This document shows, in pieces, positions 43,336 to 55,176 of a stretch of 64,000 nt of DNA. The first letter of the stretch is position 1. The number at the start of each line of letters is the position of its first letter. Origin of the DNA: Parietaria judaica (Eukaryota; Streptophyta; Magnoliopsida; Rosales; Urticaceae); contig OX940866.1 of NCBI GenBank assembly GCA_954871525.1, positions 16,267,001 to 16,331,000 of the forward strand, in the 5' to 3' direction. Position numbers and translations under genes: made by a program. The notes below the pieces were generated by a model. That model did no database searches and was not told where the DNA came from. It saw only the letters and a program-made list of their open reading frames with translations.

Positions 43336-44885
43336 TATTATCTTGCATTAATAAAGAAGCTTATTAAACTTTAATATAGGCGAATGTAACATAAATATTA
43401 TGAAATAGTAATATGATGCAAACATATCAAGGAAAAACATGTACAAAACCCATGATACTATTTCGTGATAATTTAACCGACTGTACACGTTGTTGCCGTC
43501 CTTGTGGAATGGTCATACGAAGATGACGCAGCGGGATCAACCGTGTAGTTTCGTTAAACTAAGTTTCAGTCTAAAACTCAATTAATATTCAAAACAAGAA
43601 ATCCAAGAAATCTCTATGAATATTAACTACCACAATAGAACGGTCAGAAAGACTTACTTCCTTGCAAGATTAACCTATTATTTTTGGTTTTCGGATTCGT
43701 CGTGACAGTGCCGTCCTTATGGAACAGACATACGAAGACATCTAGCGGTATCACTTGCATGAACTATCCGATCCCCTTATACTTTTGGAGCTTTCATGGT
43801 GTCAAACCTCACACGGGTGCACACCTCTCCTTGTGGACGGGCATACGAAGACAGCCAAAGGCGGTGTGTGAAGCAGACGTTGTGACAGCAATAATGGAGA
43901 TCATTTAATATACTATTCTTGCCATTGTTTTTCAAAAAAATATTTTATTACTAAGTTATAAAAACTTATTATAAGCACCCATTTAATAACCCATTAAATT
44001 AGCTTATCTTTTAGGTTATATAATTACTAGTGTAATATCTAATAAACCCTAGTTTATTTGCTCAATAAACATCACTACTGATAGGTCGAGAAGTACGTTC
44101 TCCAGGTTGATGGGAGGGGTCCTAACCGGTCACCCAGAAGTGGATGGTGAACCGGCCCCACTTTTGGTTCCCTTTTCCTAAGACAAGAAACGTACAACCG
44201 AGATTTTTCCGACATTTATAAAATAAATCCAAATTATTGTTCATCATTTCTATCTATCCGTTTCAGACATATTAATAATAACCCTTTTTACGTATAGCCA
44301 CTATACGCCAAAAAAGCGTGTTATGAAAATAGGTTCCAATATAATTATTTCCATGATGAAAAATAAACCAAGTTAATGATACTTATTCAAAAAGAATTAT
44401 CATTTATACTTTTTAATTGTGGAAAACTAATTATGCTCATGATACTTATTCTCAAAGAATAATCACACATAATGCAAACTAATTATATTATAAAAAAATA
44501 AAAAACATGTCAATGATAAAATACATGTCATTCATATTTTAAATTTATTATTTATGAAAGAACAAAAACATGTCAATGATACTTATTTAGCCACGGGTTG
44601 GGATGTACTTTAGCCCAGTGCCCAGCCCGTGGGCTCGCTTGGCCAAGTTTTCCGCGGGAAGGCCTAGCCCTTGGGCCTGCCTTATTTAGCCACGGGTTGG
44701 GATGTACTTTAGCCCGACCCAATATCCGATCCGTAAAAAATGTGGGTCGGGTATTTTCCACTTTTAATATAAATTTTGAAAACCCAAAATTATATATTTC
44801 AATTTTTGAAATTAAATTAATTTTACCAAAATAATTACAAATAAGAAAACCATTTAAATTACGTAATTATTTATCCTCGAACCTT
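43336..44885 (-). other. Noncoding 5' leader of copia-B, with short repeats
   Basis: A phrase of the type CCTTGTGGAAnGGnCATACGAAGA occurs three times (about 43,500, 43,710 and 43,830). A segment TTATTTAGCCACGGGTTGGG plus ATGTACTTTAGCCC is duplicated in direct orientation at about 44,583 and 44,684. Otherwise the region is AT-rich with no coding frame. Confidence 0.5.
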
Positions 44886-44897
44886 GCTCTGATACCA
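44886..44897 (-). promoter_or_regulatory. Primer binding site of copia-B (initiator tRNA-Met type)
   Basis: GCTCTGATACCA on the plus strand is TGGTATCAGAGC on the minus strand. This is the classic plant copia primer binding site, two bases from the LTR edge at 44,900. Confidence 0.9.
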
Positions 44898-44899
44898 AT

Positions 44900-46542
44900 T
44901 GAAGGAAATTACATTATCGTCCCCTCCGTCATATCTCGGGATGGGGCCTCGATCCATCGGGGTAACATTTTTAAAATTATTTTCACGGAAAAGCCCATTT
45001 TACACTTTCCGATGTTACTTCCTTTACTAGAACCGAGCACCGGGATAACGGAGATCCGACCAAATAAATAATTAGTAATTTAATAAACACACAATTATTA
45101 ATTCTAGTCACAGAAATAAATAAAGCAATAAAATGGTTTGCATTTATTTACCCAATGCATAAGGTCGTACCTCGTTTCTTACGATGATTTCCACTGCGCT
45201 TTCTGAATTTGGGCAGAGTTTCCGCCGGACTTGAGAATGCGCCTAAGAGGTTCAGCAGAGCTTCCGCAAGACTTTCTTTACACGAAAGGAAACTCCCAAA
45301 GCCTTCTGGGATATTCTCTTGAACTCATCGTACCCAAAGCGTGGGCTTCGTTGACAGAACTTTGTTGCTTTCTAGCCTATGCGATTTCTGAGCTATTGGT
45401 AATAGAATTTCCCTAAGCTAAAACTTTCTAGAGAGAGAGAGAATTTTGAGAGCTTCTTTGAGAGAGAGAGCTTGAATTTTTTAATGTGAGAGTGATCTTG
45501 GAAATGTGAAACTAGCTTGGTATTTATAGAAAAAATCATGCACACAAATTTCCATAGATAAGTGAATCAAATTTCCATAGATAAGTGAATTAATCAATCT
45601 TAATTAGTATTATTCACAAATCAATCAAATACTTTTTCCAACCTTCCATGATAGGCAGAAATAAAAAATATGATGATTAAAATACCAAAGATTTAATTTT
45701 ATGTGATTAAAATAAATACCAAGAAAATCAAATACTTACCATGATAAGTAGAATTCGATTTCTTCATTATTTAATTAATGGAATATATTACCTTCAATTA
45801 AAATAAATACCAAGAAATTCCATTCCCTTCCATGAATAGGAGATGTCGAATTTCTTCATTATTTTTAACCAATAATTCATTCCAATTAAATCAATTAAGA
45901 TGACATGTGATTTACTATTCTTTTCCTTATTTGTAATTAACTTATCAATCAAATAATATTATGATTCAATCAATATTAAATTCTCATGCAATATGAATCT
46001 TTATTTAAAACTTGTAAATCAAGTTTCATGATTCATGCATAATTTATATTCATAACATGATTTATTTGATTTAATTTAATACCATATTTGTATATATAAT
46101 CAATTAGTATCTCTAATTATCTTAACATATAAATATTACATAATATGTTTTTCATGATAATTAACTTAATATGTCGCCATATCTTGCTTGGTAATCAAGC
46201 TTGGCAATCTCCATGATTCCAAGTATCTCGAATTCGTCATGCTCAAAATCGCCATCTCTCGCTTGGTAATCAAGCTTGGCAATCTCCATGATTCAAATAT
46301 TACCTAATATGTTTTTCATGATAATTAACTTAATTAACTATTTAACAAAATATGATAAGGAAAATACCTAATGGGCTTATCAACCAAGGCTTGGTCGAAT
46401 TTCCTCTCTCATTATTACCTAAGATTAAATCTCAATGGACCTAACCCATTGATTTAATCTCCAAGTAGTTTTCCATGAATTATCATAACATTATGTTATG
46501 ATCTATAATTCATAACTTTTTCTCTATAGCTCTTACACATAA
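44900..46542 (-). repeat. Copia-B 5' LTR, truncated
   Basis: It is colinear with 21,029 onward (CCCCTCCGTCATATCTCGGG, CCGGACTTGAGAATGCGCC and others). It keeps the uninterrupted site of the TIR element near 46,490. Similarity ends at about 46,542 (CTCTTACACATAA), so about 1.1 kb of the LTR, including its 5' end, is missing. An Athila-like fragment follows. Confidence 0.85.
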
Positions 46543-46549
46543 TTCATTA

Positions 46550-47641
46550 GCGGAAGCCAATGGCTGAACGAGGATTTGTTTGCAACGTAAAGGGGTTCGG
46601 AGATTACCCGGAATACGTGAAGGAAGCCATAAAAGCTAGCAATTGGAAGGAATTCGCCCGAGAGTAACCAAAGACGTACAAAAATGTTGCCCTCGAATTT
46701 TATGCATGCAAATTTCAACGCACGAAACCCGCGCTCAGTGTTCGTCCGACGTGTCGACGTCCCGGTAACCGTCGAGCTCATCAACGGTATCTACAACATG
46801 CCCAACGACGTACTGGATTTCATGGAATTCTACCACGGCCTAGCCGCGGAGGAGTTGGATGACATATTGGAATCTGTGTGCGTGGAAGGAACCGAGTGGG
46901 ATATCTCTCAACTAGGCGCATTTTCGGTCTTGCCTATCACCATTCGAGACAAATATAAAGCCTGGTCAGCCTTTGCTGTAAATTGGCTCATGCCGTCGTT
47001 GAATGCCACGACCATCCCAAGTATACGCATCGTGCTGTTGTACAGCATTCAAAATGGCGGGTTCAAAATGGCGCAGATCCAATCAAATATGGTTCCCGTC
47101 ATTGATTTTTCGACTTTGTGTCGCTGTCGGTGTCACGATAGACGCCCACGAACCGACCTGGGATTTCGGAATCAAAATCACCCAATCAACAATCAACCGA
47201 GTCAACCCGAACAATCCTCGCCGACCAAGACCTCGGGCAGCGACAGCGGAAACGGAGGCTCTCGAGAGGCTGATGGCAGCTTGCACAATAGTCCAACGCG
47301 ACGTGGCGGGTATTCGTGCGCAAACCGGCAGAATGGAGAAGAAACTTTCCGGCGTGGAAATATCGCAATACAATCCTACGGAGAACCGAAGATTCTTCCA
47401 ATATACGTGGGATTACCACAACGCATTTGAGCACAACATCCAAGCACTCGGCGGTTTTCAGCACCCGTTTCCTCCTTTCCCGACGGAAATCTACACCGAC
47501 ATGGACGTAGAAACCGAGTTCCATGAGGCAGCGACCACGAGTGCAAGGCCCGAGCAGCCGGCTGTTCCACACGAAGAGAGACTGACGGCACCCGTTGAGC
47601 CCGCTCCCCGAAGCCACCGAAAGAGCCGACGCCGTGAGTGA
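46550..47641 (+). pseudogene. Athila-like element: PF20167-type ORF, frameshifted
   Basis: The beginning (46,560) reads MAERGFVCNVKGFGDYPEYV, then VKEAIKASNWKEFARE and a stop. It is followed by NVALEFYA in one frame and, from 46,684, NPRSVFVRRVDVPVTVELIN, ILESVCVEGTEWDI and a helical NWLMPSLNATTIPSIRIVLL segment. Near 47,090 the frame changes again to IWFPSLIFRLCVAVGV. The EFYA...VFVRG...I...LLPT...RxLLLYAI...WFP order is that of the putative plant transposon protein domain carried by Athila/Tat-type elements. The tail (47,200-47,641) is Arg/Pro/Glu-rich with an ERLMAACTIVQRDVAGIRAQ helix. At least three frame breaks make it inactive. Upstream element parts are missing. Confidence 0.65.
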
Positions 47642-48892
47642 TCAAGCACCAATGTCAGGGAAGTTTTTCTAATCCCTTCCTTTAATTTAATTCGTATTTT
47701 CTTTATGTTTTGTGTGTGTTTTATTAGTTTCTGTTTTATTAGTCATCATTTACCCTTAGACCTTAGGATTTTGTCGTTACTTAGTGCTCGATACCGAATA
47801 AGGATACGATGTTGTTGATTATGCTCGTTGTTTGAATATCATGTGTCAAAGAAATTGCTCTTCATAACATAACTAATATGCGAGAAAATTTCCGTGTGTT
47901 CGTTTCGGAGCCCTTTACAATCATAGGTCGTCTAGTCTTTTAGTCCCTCCCATTTCACCATTCTAGAACCTACGTTTGCTCGCTCTCGAGGCGAAACAGA
48001 AAAGATAGATCGTAGACGAGGAAATGATAAAAGCCGCCCATTTGAATATCCCCTCCGGACCAGCCCTCCGTAGAACACATTGAGGACAATGTTCCTAATA
48101 AGTTTGGAAGAGGGGGGGGGGTGCTTAATGAGAAGCTGTCCGAAAAATATATATATATATATATTATAATTTTTTGTTGAGTATCACTCTTAGGAGGGCT
48201 CGGTTGTATTCTCACCCATGTTGCAATCAAGTACCGAGTTTGAGTGAAATTTAACATATCGTTATAACGCAAAAAGGGGCGAGAGTTGAATAATTACCGT
48301 TTCCAAAAGAAAAAGGGAGTAATTCAATTTGGAATGAATTGTGTTGATAATCACTCTTAGGAGGGCTCGGTTGTATTCTCACTAATGTTGCAATCAAGTA
48401 CCGAGTTTGAGTGACTATCAACACATCATTAACCTGCGGATAAATAAAAAGAAAAAAGAAAAAGAAAAAGAAAAAAAAGGGGGCAGCTCAATCACAGTTT
48501 GGGGAAGGGGTTAATTAAATGGGAAAAGTTGCTTTTTGATTCTCAATATCTTAGTCTATCTAGATTAGTGGAGATAGTGAGTAAACGTAGGCCTATGGGG
48601 TATTTCCACACTCATCTTGGGGGACTAGACGCTAAGTTGACCGAGGATAGACTAAGGGTACCAAACGTTCATAACACATTGGATTTTCAAGCGCACACAC
48701 ATGAGATTGAAAAATGGGGAAAAGACAAAGGAATTCATTCAACAAGAGTCGTAATCAAATAACTAGTGATCTTTTGAGGTTCGAGCATTAAGTTAACATT
48801 TTGTGGTCAAGGTACAACAATTTTCTCGAATTTTACGTGTTCTTTGTATTTTCTTTTGCTTGAGGACAATCAAAATCTTAAGTTTGGGGGTG
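47642..48892 (+). other. Athila-like 3' noncoding region with a direct repeat and polypurine tract
   Basis: A block of about 72 bp (GTTGA.AATCACTCTTAGGAGG through ACCGAGTTTGAGTGA) occurs twice, at 48,176-48,247 and 48,343-48,414. A short AT microsatellite and purine-rich AAAAAGAAAAAG tracts lie between and after. The region ends CTTGAGGACAATCAAA, then TTAAGTTTGGGGG, the usual sequence before an Athila 3' LTR. Confidence 0.6.
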
Positions 48893-50220
48893 TGATAACT
48901 CTATGAAAATAGACTTATTATACGATTTTTATAGATAAATTCATAAGCTCCAAATGAAAGATCGATATGAAATTGATGTTTATTGTCCAATTTAGAATAA
49001 ATTGTAAGTGATTGTACATATTTGTGTGACATTGAAAATAAGCACATAAATTGATTTACATTGAGAAAAAAGAACCAAGTTTATGTGTATTATTATATGT
49101 TCTCCCACTTGGGCATTAATTAATAACATGTTAAGATTGGGCTTTATTAATTGGGCCCAATTACCAAGAGAAAAATGCCAAAAGAGGAAAGAAAACCTAA
49201 TGAGCTTTTGTCTTATTAGGAAAAGGTCTCCTTTGAAGAGAAGCAGCAGCCGTTGGAGAGCAAAAAAGGAAGTGAGGAAAGAAGGCTGAAATAAGCAAGA
49301 AGCAAAATAGAGGAAGGAATCTCGTGAAAAAAAAAAAGGAAGGATGTGATCAAGGAGAAGCAGTTGGGCAGTGAAGAAAGAAAGGCAAGCTGCTGGGATT
49401 TTCAAGGCAAGGAACAAAGAAGAAACAGAGGAAATTGCAAGATAGTGAAGGCTTAACACATCAAATTGAACACATTTTTTCATCACATTTCAGTTTGATG
49501 AGTTGTATCTCTAACCAATCTTTATTTTATGTTTATTGTTATCATAACATGAACTAATTTCCTAAGGTTGGGTAATTGATGAACTAAGGGTTTTGATGAA
49601 TTATTGTTTGTGATGGAATTTTATACTATCTTAGTTCTTGGTTGAATGCTTAATTTGTCATAATTCTATTTCTTGTTTCAACTTAATAGAATTTCAGATT
49701 TAATTTCTATTGGAAAATATGAATTAAATTGGAAATACAACCTTTATACATGTTTAATCTCGTGAGTTCGTTCATAGGATTGAGATGAGTATAGGAATAT
49801 ATTAATCTCCGTGTAGATCGTGAAATTGGAACCTAATTTTAACCCGTAAGTATTATCATAGGAATATGAAGGATGAGCTTACAATCGGTTTTCAAACGGA
49901 AGTTCGGAAGAACCTAAGTGATTGTCGTTTTTCAGATAACTTTGAAAATGCAATAGCATTTCTGTCTCATCAACTATCAAATTGCTTGTCTCCCTTGTTC
50001 CGAATATCTTTAATTAACAGTTTGAATCATTCTAGTTTACAATTTAAATGAATCTTGAGTTTACAACAATCTCTCATGATATGTTATTTTATTTTTTAAC
50101 TCGCAATTAAATACAAAAATTGACTTAGTCTCCGTGGGATCGATCTTTGCGCCTTGCACAATGTATTACTTATCGACACGTGCACTTGCGTAAATTTGCA
50201 TATACGTTTTGCAACCAACA
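48893..50220 (+). repeat. Athila-like 3' LTR
   Basis: It starts TGATAACTCTATG immediately after the polypurine tract and ends GCAACCAACA at 50,220 (about 1.33 kb, TG...CA). Near its end is GATCGATCTTTGCGCCTTGC, then CACGTGCACTTGCG, an arrangement typical of Athila LTR ends. No second LTR lies in the window, so the element is a 3' fragment. It abuts intron sequence of the ankyrin pseudogene. Confidence 0.65.
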
Positions 50221-50421
50221 GTACTCAAGTAACCAATTATAAGCTCATCACTACAAATGTATTGCTGATAACACCTATCTACATAAAAGGTATAACAATG
50301 TTGGAGGCTTACGTACGTTAGCATTGAGTTCTAACAATGTTTTGACTGCTTGTGGTTGAGAGTGACGGGCAGCCCAAGCTAAAGGAGAGCCAAAATCACT
50401 CTTTGAATTAACATCAGCACC

Positions 50422-50789
50422 TAATAAGATTTAATTTTGTGAATCTGTGATCTGTCCAACTTATACTACTTTTGCCGGCTGTTATTTCTCGTATGCTTTG
50501 TTGTCGTTTATGTGTGCAGGTAATTTGTCGTTTTTAGCTTCCGCTTTGCTGCTTTTATGTTTGATCTGTATTGTATTTCTTATTTAAGCACGTTTTATTA
50601 TTCACCATCTATTAAGCTATTTTATAAAGCTTCATTATAAAGCTCCGTACAATTTAATTCGTGCTTCATGATTGGTACATATACCCAATCTTTTGTTTGT
50701 AATTATCATTCAGTCATTAGTAAAAATTTACAGTTTTCGATTCCTGATTCTCTCTCATCTCGTCTTCCCCGAAGCTTTGCTTCTTGATA
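50422..50789 (+). repeat. 5' LTR of the TA...TA copia element
   Basis: 368 bp, from TAATAAGATTT to TTCTTGATA. It contains TTTAAGCACG as a TATA-like signal near 50,585. It is colinear with the 3' LTR without gaps. Confidence 0.95.
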
Positions 50790-50801
50790 TGGTATCAGAG
50801 C
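50790..50801 (+). promoter_or_regulatory. Primer binding site (initiator tRNA-Met type)
   Basis: TGGTATCAGAGC begins directly at the LTR edge. It would bind the 3' end of initiator tRNA-Met to start minus-strand synthesis. Confidence 0.95.
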
Positions 50802-50894
50802 AAGAACCATGAATCCTCCATTGTAGCTCTGGTTCCAAGCTCTTCCATCCTTCCTCTAATCTTCTTGTACTAAATCTTTTTTCATTGCGTCCTC

Positions 50895-51640
50895 ATGGAA
50901 GAACCAGACAAGAAGAGTGCGATTATTCAGAAAATCAACGATAAAGCTCCAATCGATGATCCATTGAGCGTGTATTATCTGCATCACTCTGACATCACGA
51001 GTGCAGTGCTTGTTTCTCAGCTTCTCACCGGCGATAACTACGCCTCCTGGTCAAGATCAGTTCTCATAGCTCTCTCTGTCAAGAACAAGATCGGTTTCAT
51101 CGATGGATCCATTCCGAAGCCTAATGGAGAAGATGATCGACTGGTAAACTCTTGGATTAGAAACAACAATGTAATTGTGGCTTGGCTTCTCAACTCGGTA
51201 TCGAAGGAGATTACAAAGTCAATTCTCTTAGGGAATACAGCTTCAGAAATATGGACCAATCTCAGGGAAAGATTCAGGCAAAGTAATGGCCCCAGAATAT
51301 TTGAGCTCAGATGCGATCTTGCAAATCTCACGCAAGGTCAGGATTCAATCTCTACCTTCTACACCAAACTGAAGTCAATTTGGGAAGAACTGAATGACTT
51401 TAGGCCACAATGCAACTCCAAGACTTGCATAGAATTTTACTTACAACACTGAGTATGGTATGAAGTTCCTCATGGGATTGAATGATTCATACTCAATCAT
51501 AAGAGGACAGCTCTTGTTAATGGATCCAATTCCTTCCATTAACAAGATCTTTGTACTCTGTGTGCAAGAAGATAGGTAAAGATCAATTGGATCTGAAACT
51601 GCATCAATGGAGCCTGTAAGTTCAATGGCGATGGCAACTA
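50895..51640 (+). pseudogene. Copia gag (capsid)
   Basis: It starts MEEPDKKSAI. The capsid part reads HHSDITSAVLVSQLLTGDNY, WSRSVLIALSVKNKIGFIDG, NSVSKEITKSILLGNTASEI and STFYTKLKSIWEELNDF, the copia gag_3/UBN2 pattern that binds element RNA in virus-like particles. A frameshift near 51,445 ends the first frame at 51,452. The next frame continues KFLMGLNDSYSIIRGQLLLM and PIPSINKIF, reaching a stop near 51,583. Confidence 0.88.
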
Positions 51641-52623
51641 GAGAGGATACTTTCCCAAGAAGAAAGTTCAAGAGTAGAGACAGGCTTTTTTGCATCCATT
51701 GCAAAATGGTTGGTCATACTATGGACAAATGCTACAAGCTTCATGGCTATCCACCTAGAATGCAGCCAAGATTCAAAGCTGCTCAAAGCAATGTTGTTGA
51801 GACCAAGATCAACAATGTGGTTTCAGGGAATGGAGCAATGGACAACCTCACGGACTTGCAGTGTCAAAGGCTCATTGGGATGCTTTCAGAACACATGAAG
51901 AACACAAACAAGGGATCAAGCACTAACACTTATGAAAACCTTGCGACCTTCACAACAGGTTCATTAAATTACATGCGTGCTGTGAATGGTAAAAATAACA
52001 TTAAAGATGCATGGATAATAGATTCTGAAGCAACTAAACATATTGGCAACAATGAACATGATTTTATCTGTTTAAAGCCATTAAGTTGCTCAACATTTAC
52101 ACTTCCAAATGAAGAAATTATCCCAATGCATTTTTATGGCGATGTAAAGATAAATTCCCTGATCACTTTGAAGAATGTTCTCTTAATTCCCAGTTTTAAA
52201 TTCAATTTACTTTCTGTCAAGGTCATGATCACTTTGAAGAATGGTCGTATTAGTTTTAGTGATGACTTGTGTGTGATACAGGACCATACGAGGACCAAAG
52301 TGATTAGCAGGGGTGATGTACATGATGATTTGTACATTCTCGATACTAATGTCCCTGAAATTTCCATTTCCAGTTGTAATAAAGTCAGTGCAAAACTGTG
52401 GCACTCTAGGCTAGGACATATTTCTCTAAAGGCCCTTATGCCGCTGAAGGGTATTTTGGACTTTTCTACATATGAACAAGATGATCCTTGTTTGATATGT
52501 CCAATAGCTAAACAAAATATACAGCCCTTCAATTCGAATAATAACATTTGTGACAATATTTTAGATCTTATTCATTGTGATATTTGGGGTCCATTACATA
52601 AAAAATCCTATAATGGTTTTTAA
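51607..52623 (+). pseudogene. Copia zinc knuckle, protease, pre-integrase domain and start of integrase
   Basis: The frame holds a zinc knuckle (CIHCKMVGHTMDKCYKLHG), then a protease site WIIDSEATKHI at about 52,020. The normal DSGA is DSEA here, so the active-site Gly is lost. NEHDFICLKPL and the LLIPSFKFNLLSV strand follow. The pre-integrase domain is LWHSRLGHISLKALMPLKGI with CLICPIAKQ. The integrase core begins IHCDIWGPLHKKSYNGF and stops at TAA 52,621. Confidence 0.9.
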
Positions 52624-53690
52624 TATTTTCTGACCCTTGTTGATGATCACTCACATTTTAGTTGGACTTATCTCATGATTAATAAGTCTGATGTGCATAA
52701 TATTATCCCTACGTTCACTGCTATGGTTGAGAGACAATTCTCAACAAAAATAAAAGGCTTTAAATCTGACAATGCACGTGAGCTAGCCTTTGCAGAATTT
52801 TTTGGTGCCCTTGGAATTCAGCATCAGTTTTCTTATGTTGAGACTCCACAACAGAATTTAGTTGTTGAACGTAAACATCAACACCTCTTGAATGTTGCAC
52901 GTGCTCTATTTTTTCAAGGAAAGATACCTCTTAACTTCTGGTCAGATTGTTTATTAACTGTCACCTTCTTGATCAATAGAACACCTACTCCAATTCTTCA
53001 AAATAAGAACCCCTATGAAAGTACAAAAAGTGTTTCAACTATAACTTTTTGAAGAATTTTGGTTGCTTGGCTGCTTCAGCATTACAAGCAAATCGTACAA
53101 AATTTCAAGCTCGTGAAAGAAAATGTGTCTTTATTGGATATGCTATAGGTTATCGAGGTTATACGCTTTATGACTTGGATACAAAAGCCTTTTCCATTTC
53201 ACGTGATGTTGTGTTCCTTGAGCACATTTTTCCTTTTGAGAATAATGATTCTGCTCATTGTTTAACCAATCCTTTTGATGATTTAGTCCTTCCTAATATT
53301 GATAATCCTAGTTCCAATAATTGGGTTGACAAAAGTGATCAAACCGCTGTGGAATCAGATCCTGTTTCTTCTGAAAAAACTGCAAGTGACAATTTTGCCC
53401 CTGATGCAAAAATTGAGCACTTAGAGTCTGATTCCTCTAGCGTTGATCCCATTAGGAGATCAAATAGAGATATTAAGAAACCTACTTATCTTCAAGATTA
53501 TCATTGTGGTGTTATTATTGAAAATCATACTTCTCCTCATACTATTTCTAGTGTTCTCTCATATGACATGCTCTCCACAGATCACAAAATTTTTGTTTTA
53601 GCTTGTACTTTGAATGCTGAACCACAACATTTTCATCAAGCAAACAAATTTGATTATTGGAGAGCTTCCATGAATGAAGAACTTTGAAGC
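52624..53690 (+). pseudogene. Copia integrase, remaining part
   Basis: After the stop the same frame goes on with TLVDDHSHFSWTYLM, FKSDNARELAFAEFF (second catalytic Asp), TPQQNLVVERKHQHLLNVAR (catalytic Glu) and FLINRTPTPILQNKNPYE. With the Asp in HCDIWGP the D,D,E triad is complete. A frameshift near 53,045 leads to FGCLAASALQANRTKFQARE and CVFIGYAIGYRGYTLYDL. A Ser/Asp-rich linker follows, and then RSNRDIKKPTYLQDYHC. It would insert element DNA into the genome. Confidence 0.9.
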
Positions 53691-55109
53691 TATGATTTCA
53701 AATAACACATGGACAGTTATGCCTTTTCCAAAAGATAAAAAGCCTATTGGCTACAGATGGGTATATAAAAACAAATTCACTTCTGATGGTGTCTTAGCTA
53801 GGAGAAAACAACGTCTTGTTGGTAAAGGCTATAATCAACAAGAAGGAATTGACTATATGGACACCTTTTCTCCCGTGGCTAAGCTTGTCACTCTCAAATT
53901 GATTTTTGCTTTAGCTGCAGCAAATAAATGGATTTTAGCTCAGTTAGATATAAATAATGCCTTCCTACACGGTGATTTAGATGAGGAAGTGTTCATGAAT
54001 ATACCCTTAGGCTATACACCTCAGGGGGAGTTTGATTCTACTCAAAAGCTTGTATGTAAATTGAATAAATCCATATATGGTCTCCAGCAAGCTTCAAGAC
54101 AATGGAATGTCAAATTTACACAAGAAATTACAAAGCTTGGTTTTACTCAATCAAAGAGTGATTACTCTCTTTTTGTCCGTGGATCAAATGATACATTTGT
54201 GGCTCTGCTACTCTATGTTGATGACATTTTACTTTCAGGATCAAATCACTTGATCATTAATTCGGTGAAAAATTATCTAGCTAACATATTTAAATTAAAA
54301 GACCTGAGAAATCTCAAGTATTTCCTTGGACTTGAGATAGCTAGAACAACCCATTGAATTAATGTATCACAACGCCTCTATACTCTTCAATTACTTTCTG
54401 ATTTTGAATTCATTGATTCAAAGCCCGTCAAAACTCCCATGGAGCCAAACTTGATTCTCAGTTCAGAGTCTGGAGAATTATTGGCAGACTCTACACCTTA
54501 TAGAAGACTCATTGGACGTCTTCTTTACCTTACAATAACACGTCCAGATATAACATATTCTGTGAACTGTGTTAGTGAGTTTCTATCAGCTCAAGAGATG
54601 TTCATCTAAAGGTTGCTCATAGACTACTACGGTATTTAAAAGGTCAACCTGGATTGGGTTTATTTTATCCAACTAATTCAGTCAATGCAGGAATAAAATC
54701 ATACTCCAATGCGAACTCTTGCCCTGATTCACGAAGGTCAATATCAGGTTTCTGTGTATTCTATAATGATAGTTTGATTTCTTGGAAGTCAAATAAACAA
54801 ATCACTGTTTCTAGATCTTCTGTAGAATCCGAATATCGTGCATTAGCTTCCACATCTGCAAAGATAGTTTGGATTATGCAGCTTCTACATGATTTACATA
54901 TTACAAATTTGCCCTTGCCTGTCGTTTATTGTGATAATCAATCCGCAATTCATATTGCTTCAAATCCCTCGTTCCATGAACGAACTAAACATATTGAGAT
55001 TGATTGTCATTATACAAGAGACCTCATTAAGGCAAATAGATTGAAACTTTTGCCGATTCGCTCAAACCATCAGTTTGCTGATATTTTCACGAAATCATTA
55101 ACTTCTTAA
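53674..55109 (+). pseudogene. Copia reverse transcriptase and RNase H
   Basis: RT motifs in order: NNTWTVMPFPKDKKPIGYRW, RLVGKGYNQQEGIDYMDTFS, WILAQLDINNAFLHGDLDEE, KSIYGLQQASRQWN and the catalytic LLLYVDDILLSG at about 54,225. A TGA at 54,355 interrupts the frame before INVSQRLYTLQLL. A frameshift near 54,605 leads into RNase H: NANSCPDSRRSISGFCVFY, SWKSNKQITVSRSSVESEYR and IDCHYTRDLI, ending FADIFTKSLTS and TAA at 55,107. Catalytic RT residues are intact, so the damage is limited to a few frame breaks. Confidence 0.92.
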
Positions 55110-55167
55110 GTTCTTCTTCCCTTATTGTCGAAGATGTCATTACTTGATATTTTCACAATATCATCTT

Positions 55168-55176
55168 GAGGGGGAG
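55168..55176 (+). promoter_or_regulatory. Polypurine tract
   Basis: GAGGGGGAG lies directly before the 3' LTR. It primes plus-strand DNA synthesis. Confidence 0.9.

Larger units (their letters stand above)
21029..46542 (-). mobile_element. Copia-B: long-LTR Ty1/copia element, minus strand, heavily interrupted
   Basis: Related LTRs lie at both ends: a complete 3' LTR on the left and a truncated 5' LTR on the right. A 12-bp primer binding site (minus-strand TGGTATCAGAGC) lies inside the right LTR and a polypurine tract beside the left one. Coding remnants are on the minus strand: a gag/protease relic at 42,957-43,335 and RT-RNase H at 24,722-26,028. The integrase region between protease and RT is missing, and in its place lies a Tat-like gypsy element. 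The right LTR is cut at 46,542, so no target duplication can be checked. Confidence 0.8.

Noticed and set aside
47003..47645. Minus-strand ORFs opposite the Athila-like ORF
   Set aside because: They are shadows of the plus-strand coding region. Only the plus-strand frames show domain motifs and the correct orientation to the LTR.
49083..49486. ORFs inside the Athila-like LTR (68 and 164 codons)
   Set aside because: They lie in LTR DNA, have low-complexity Phe/Leu- or Lys-rich composition and no motif.
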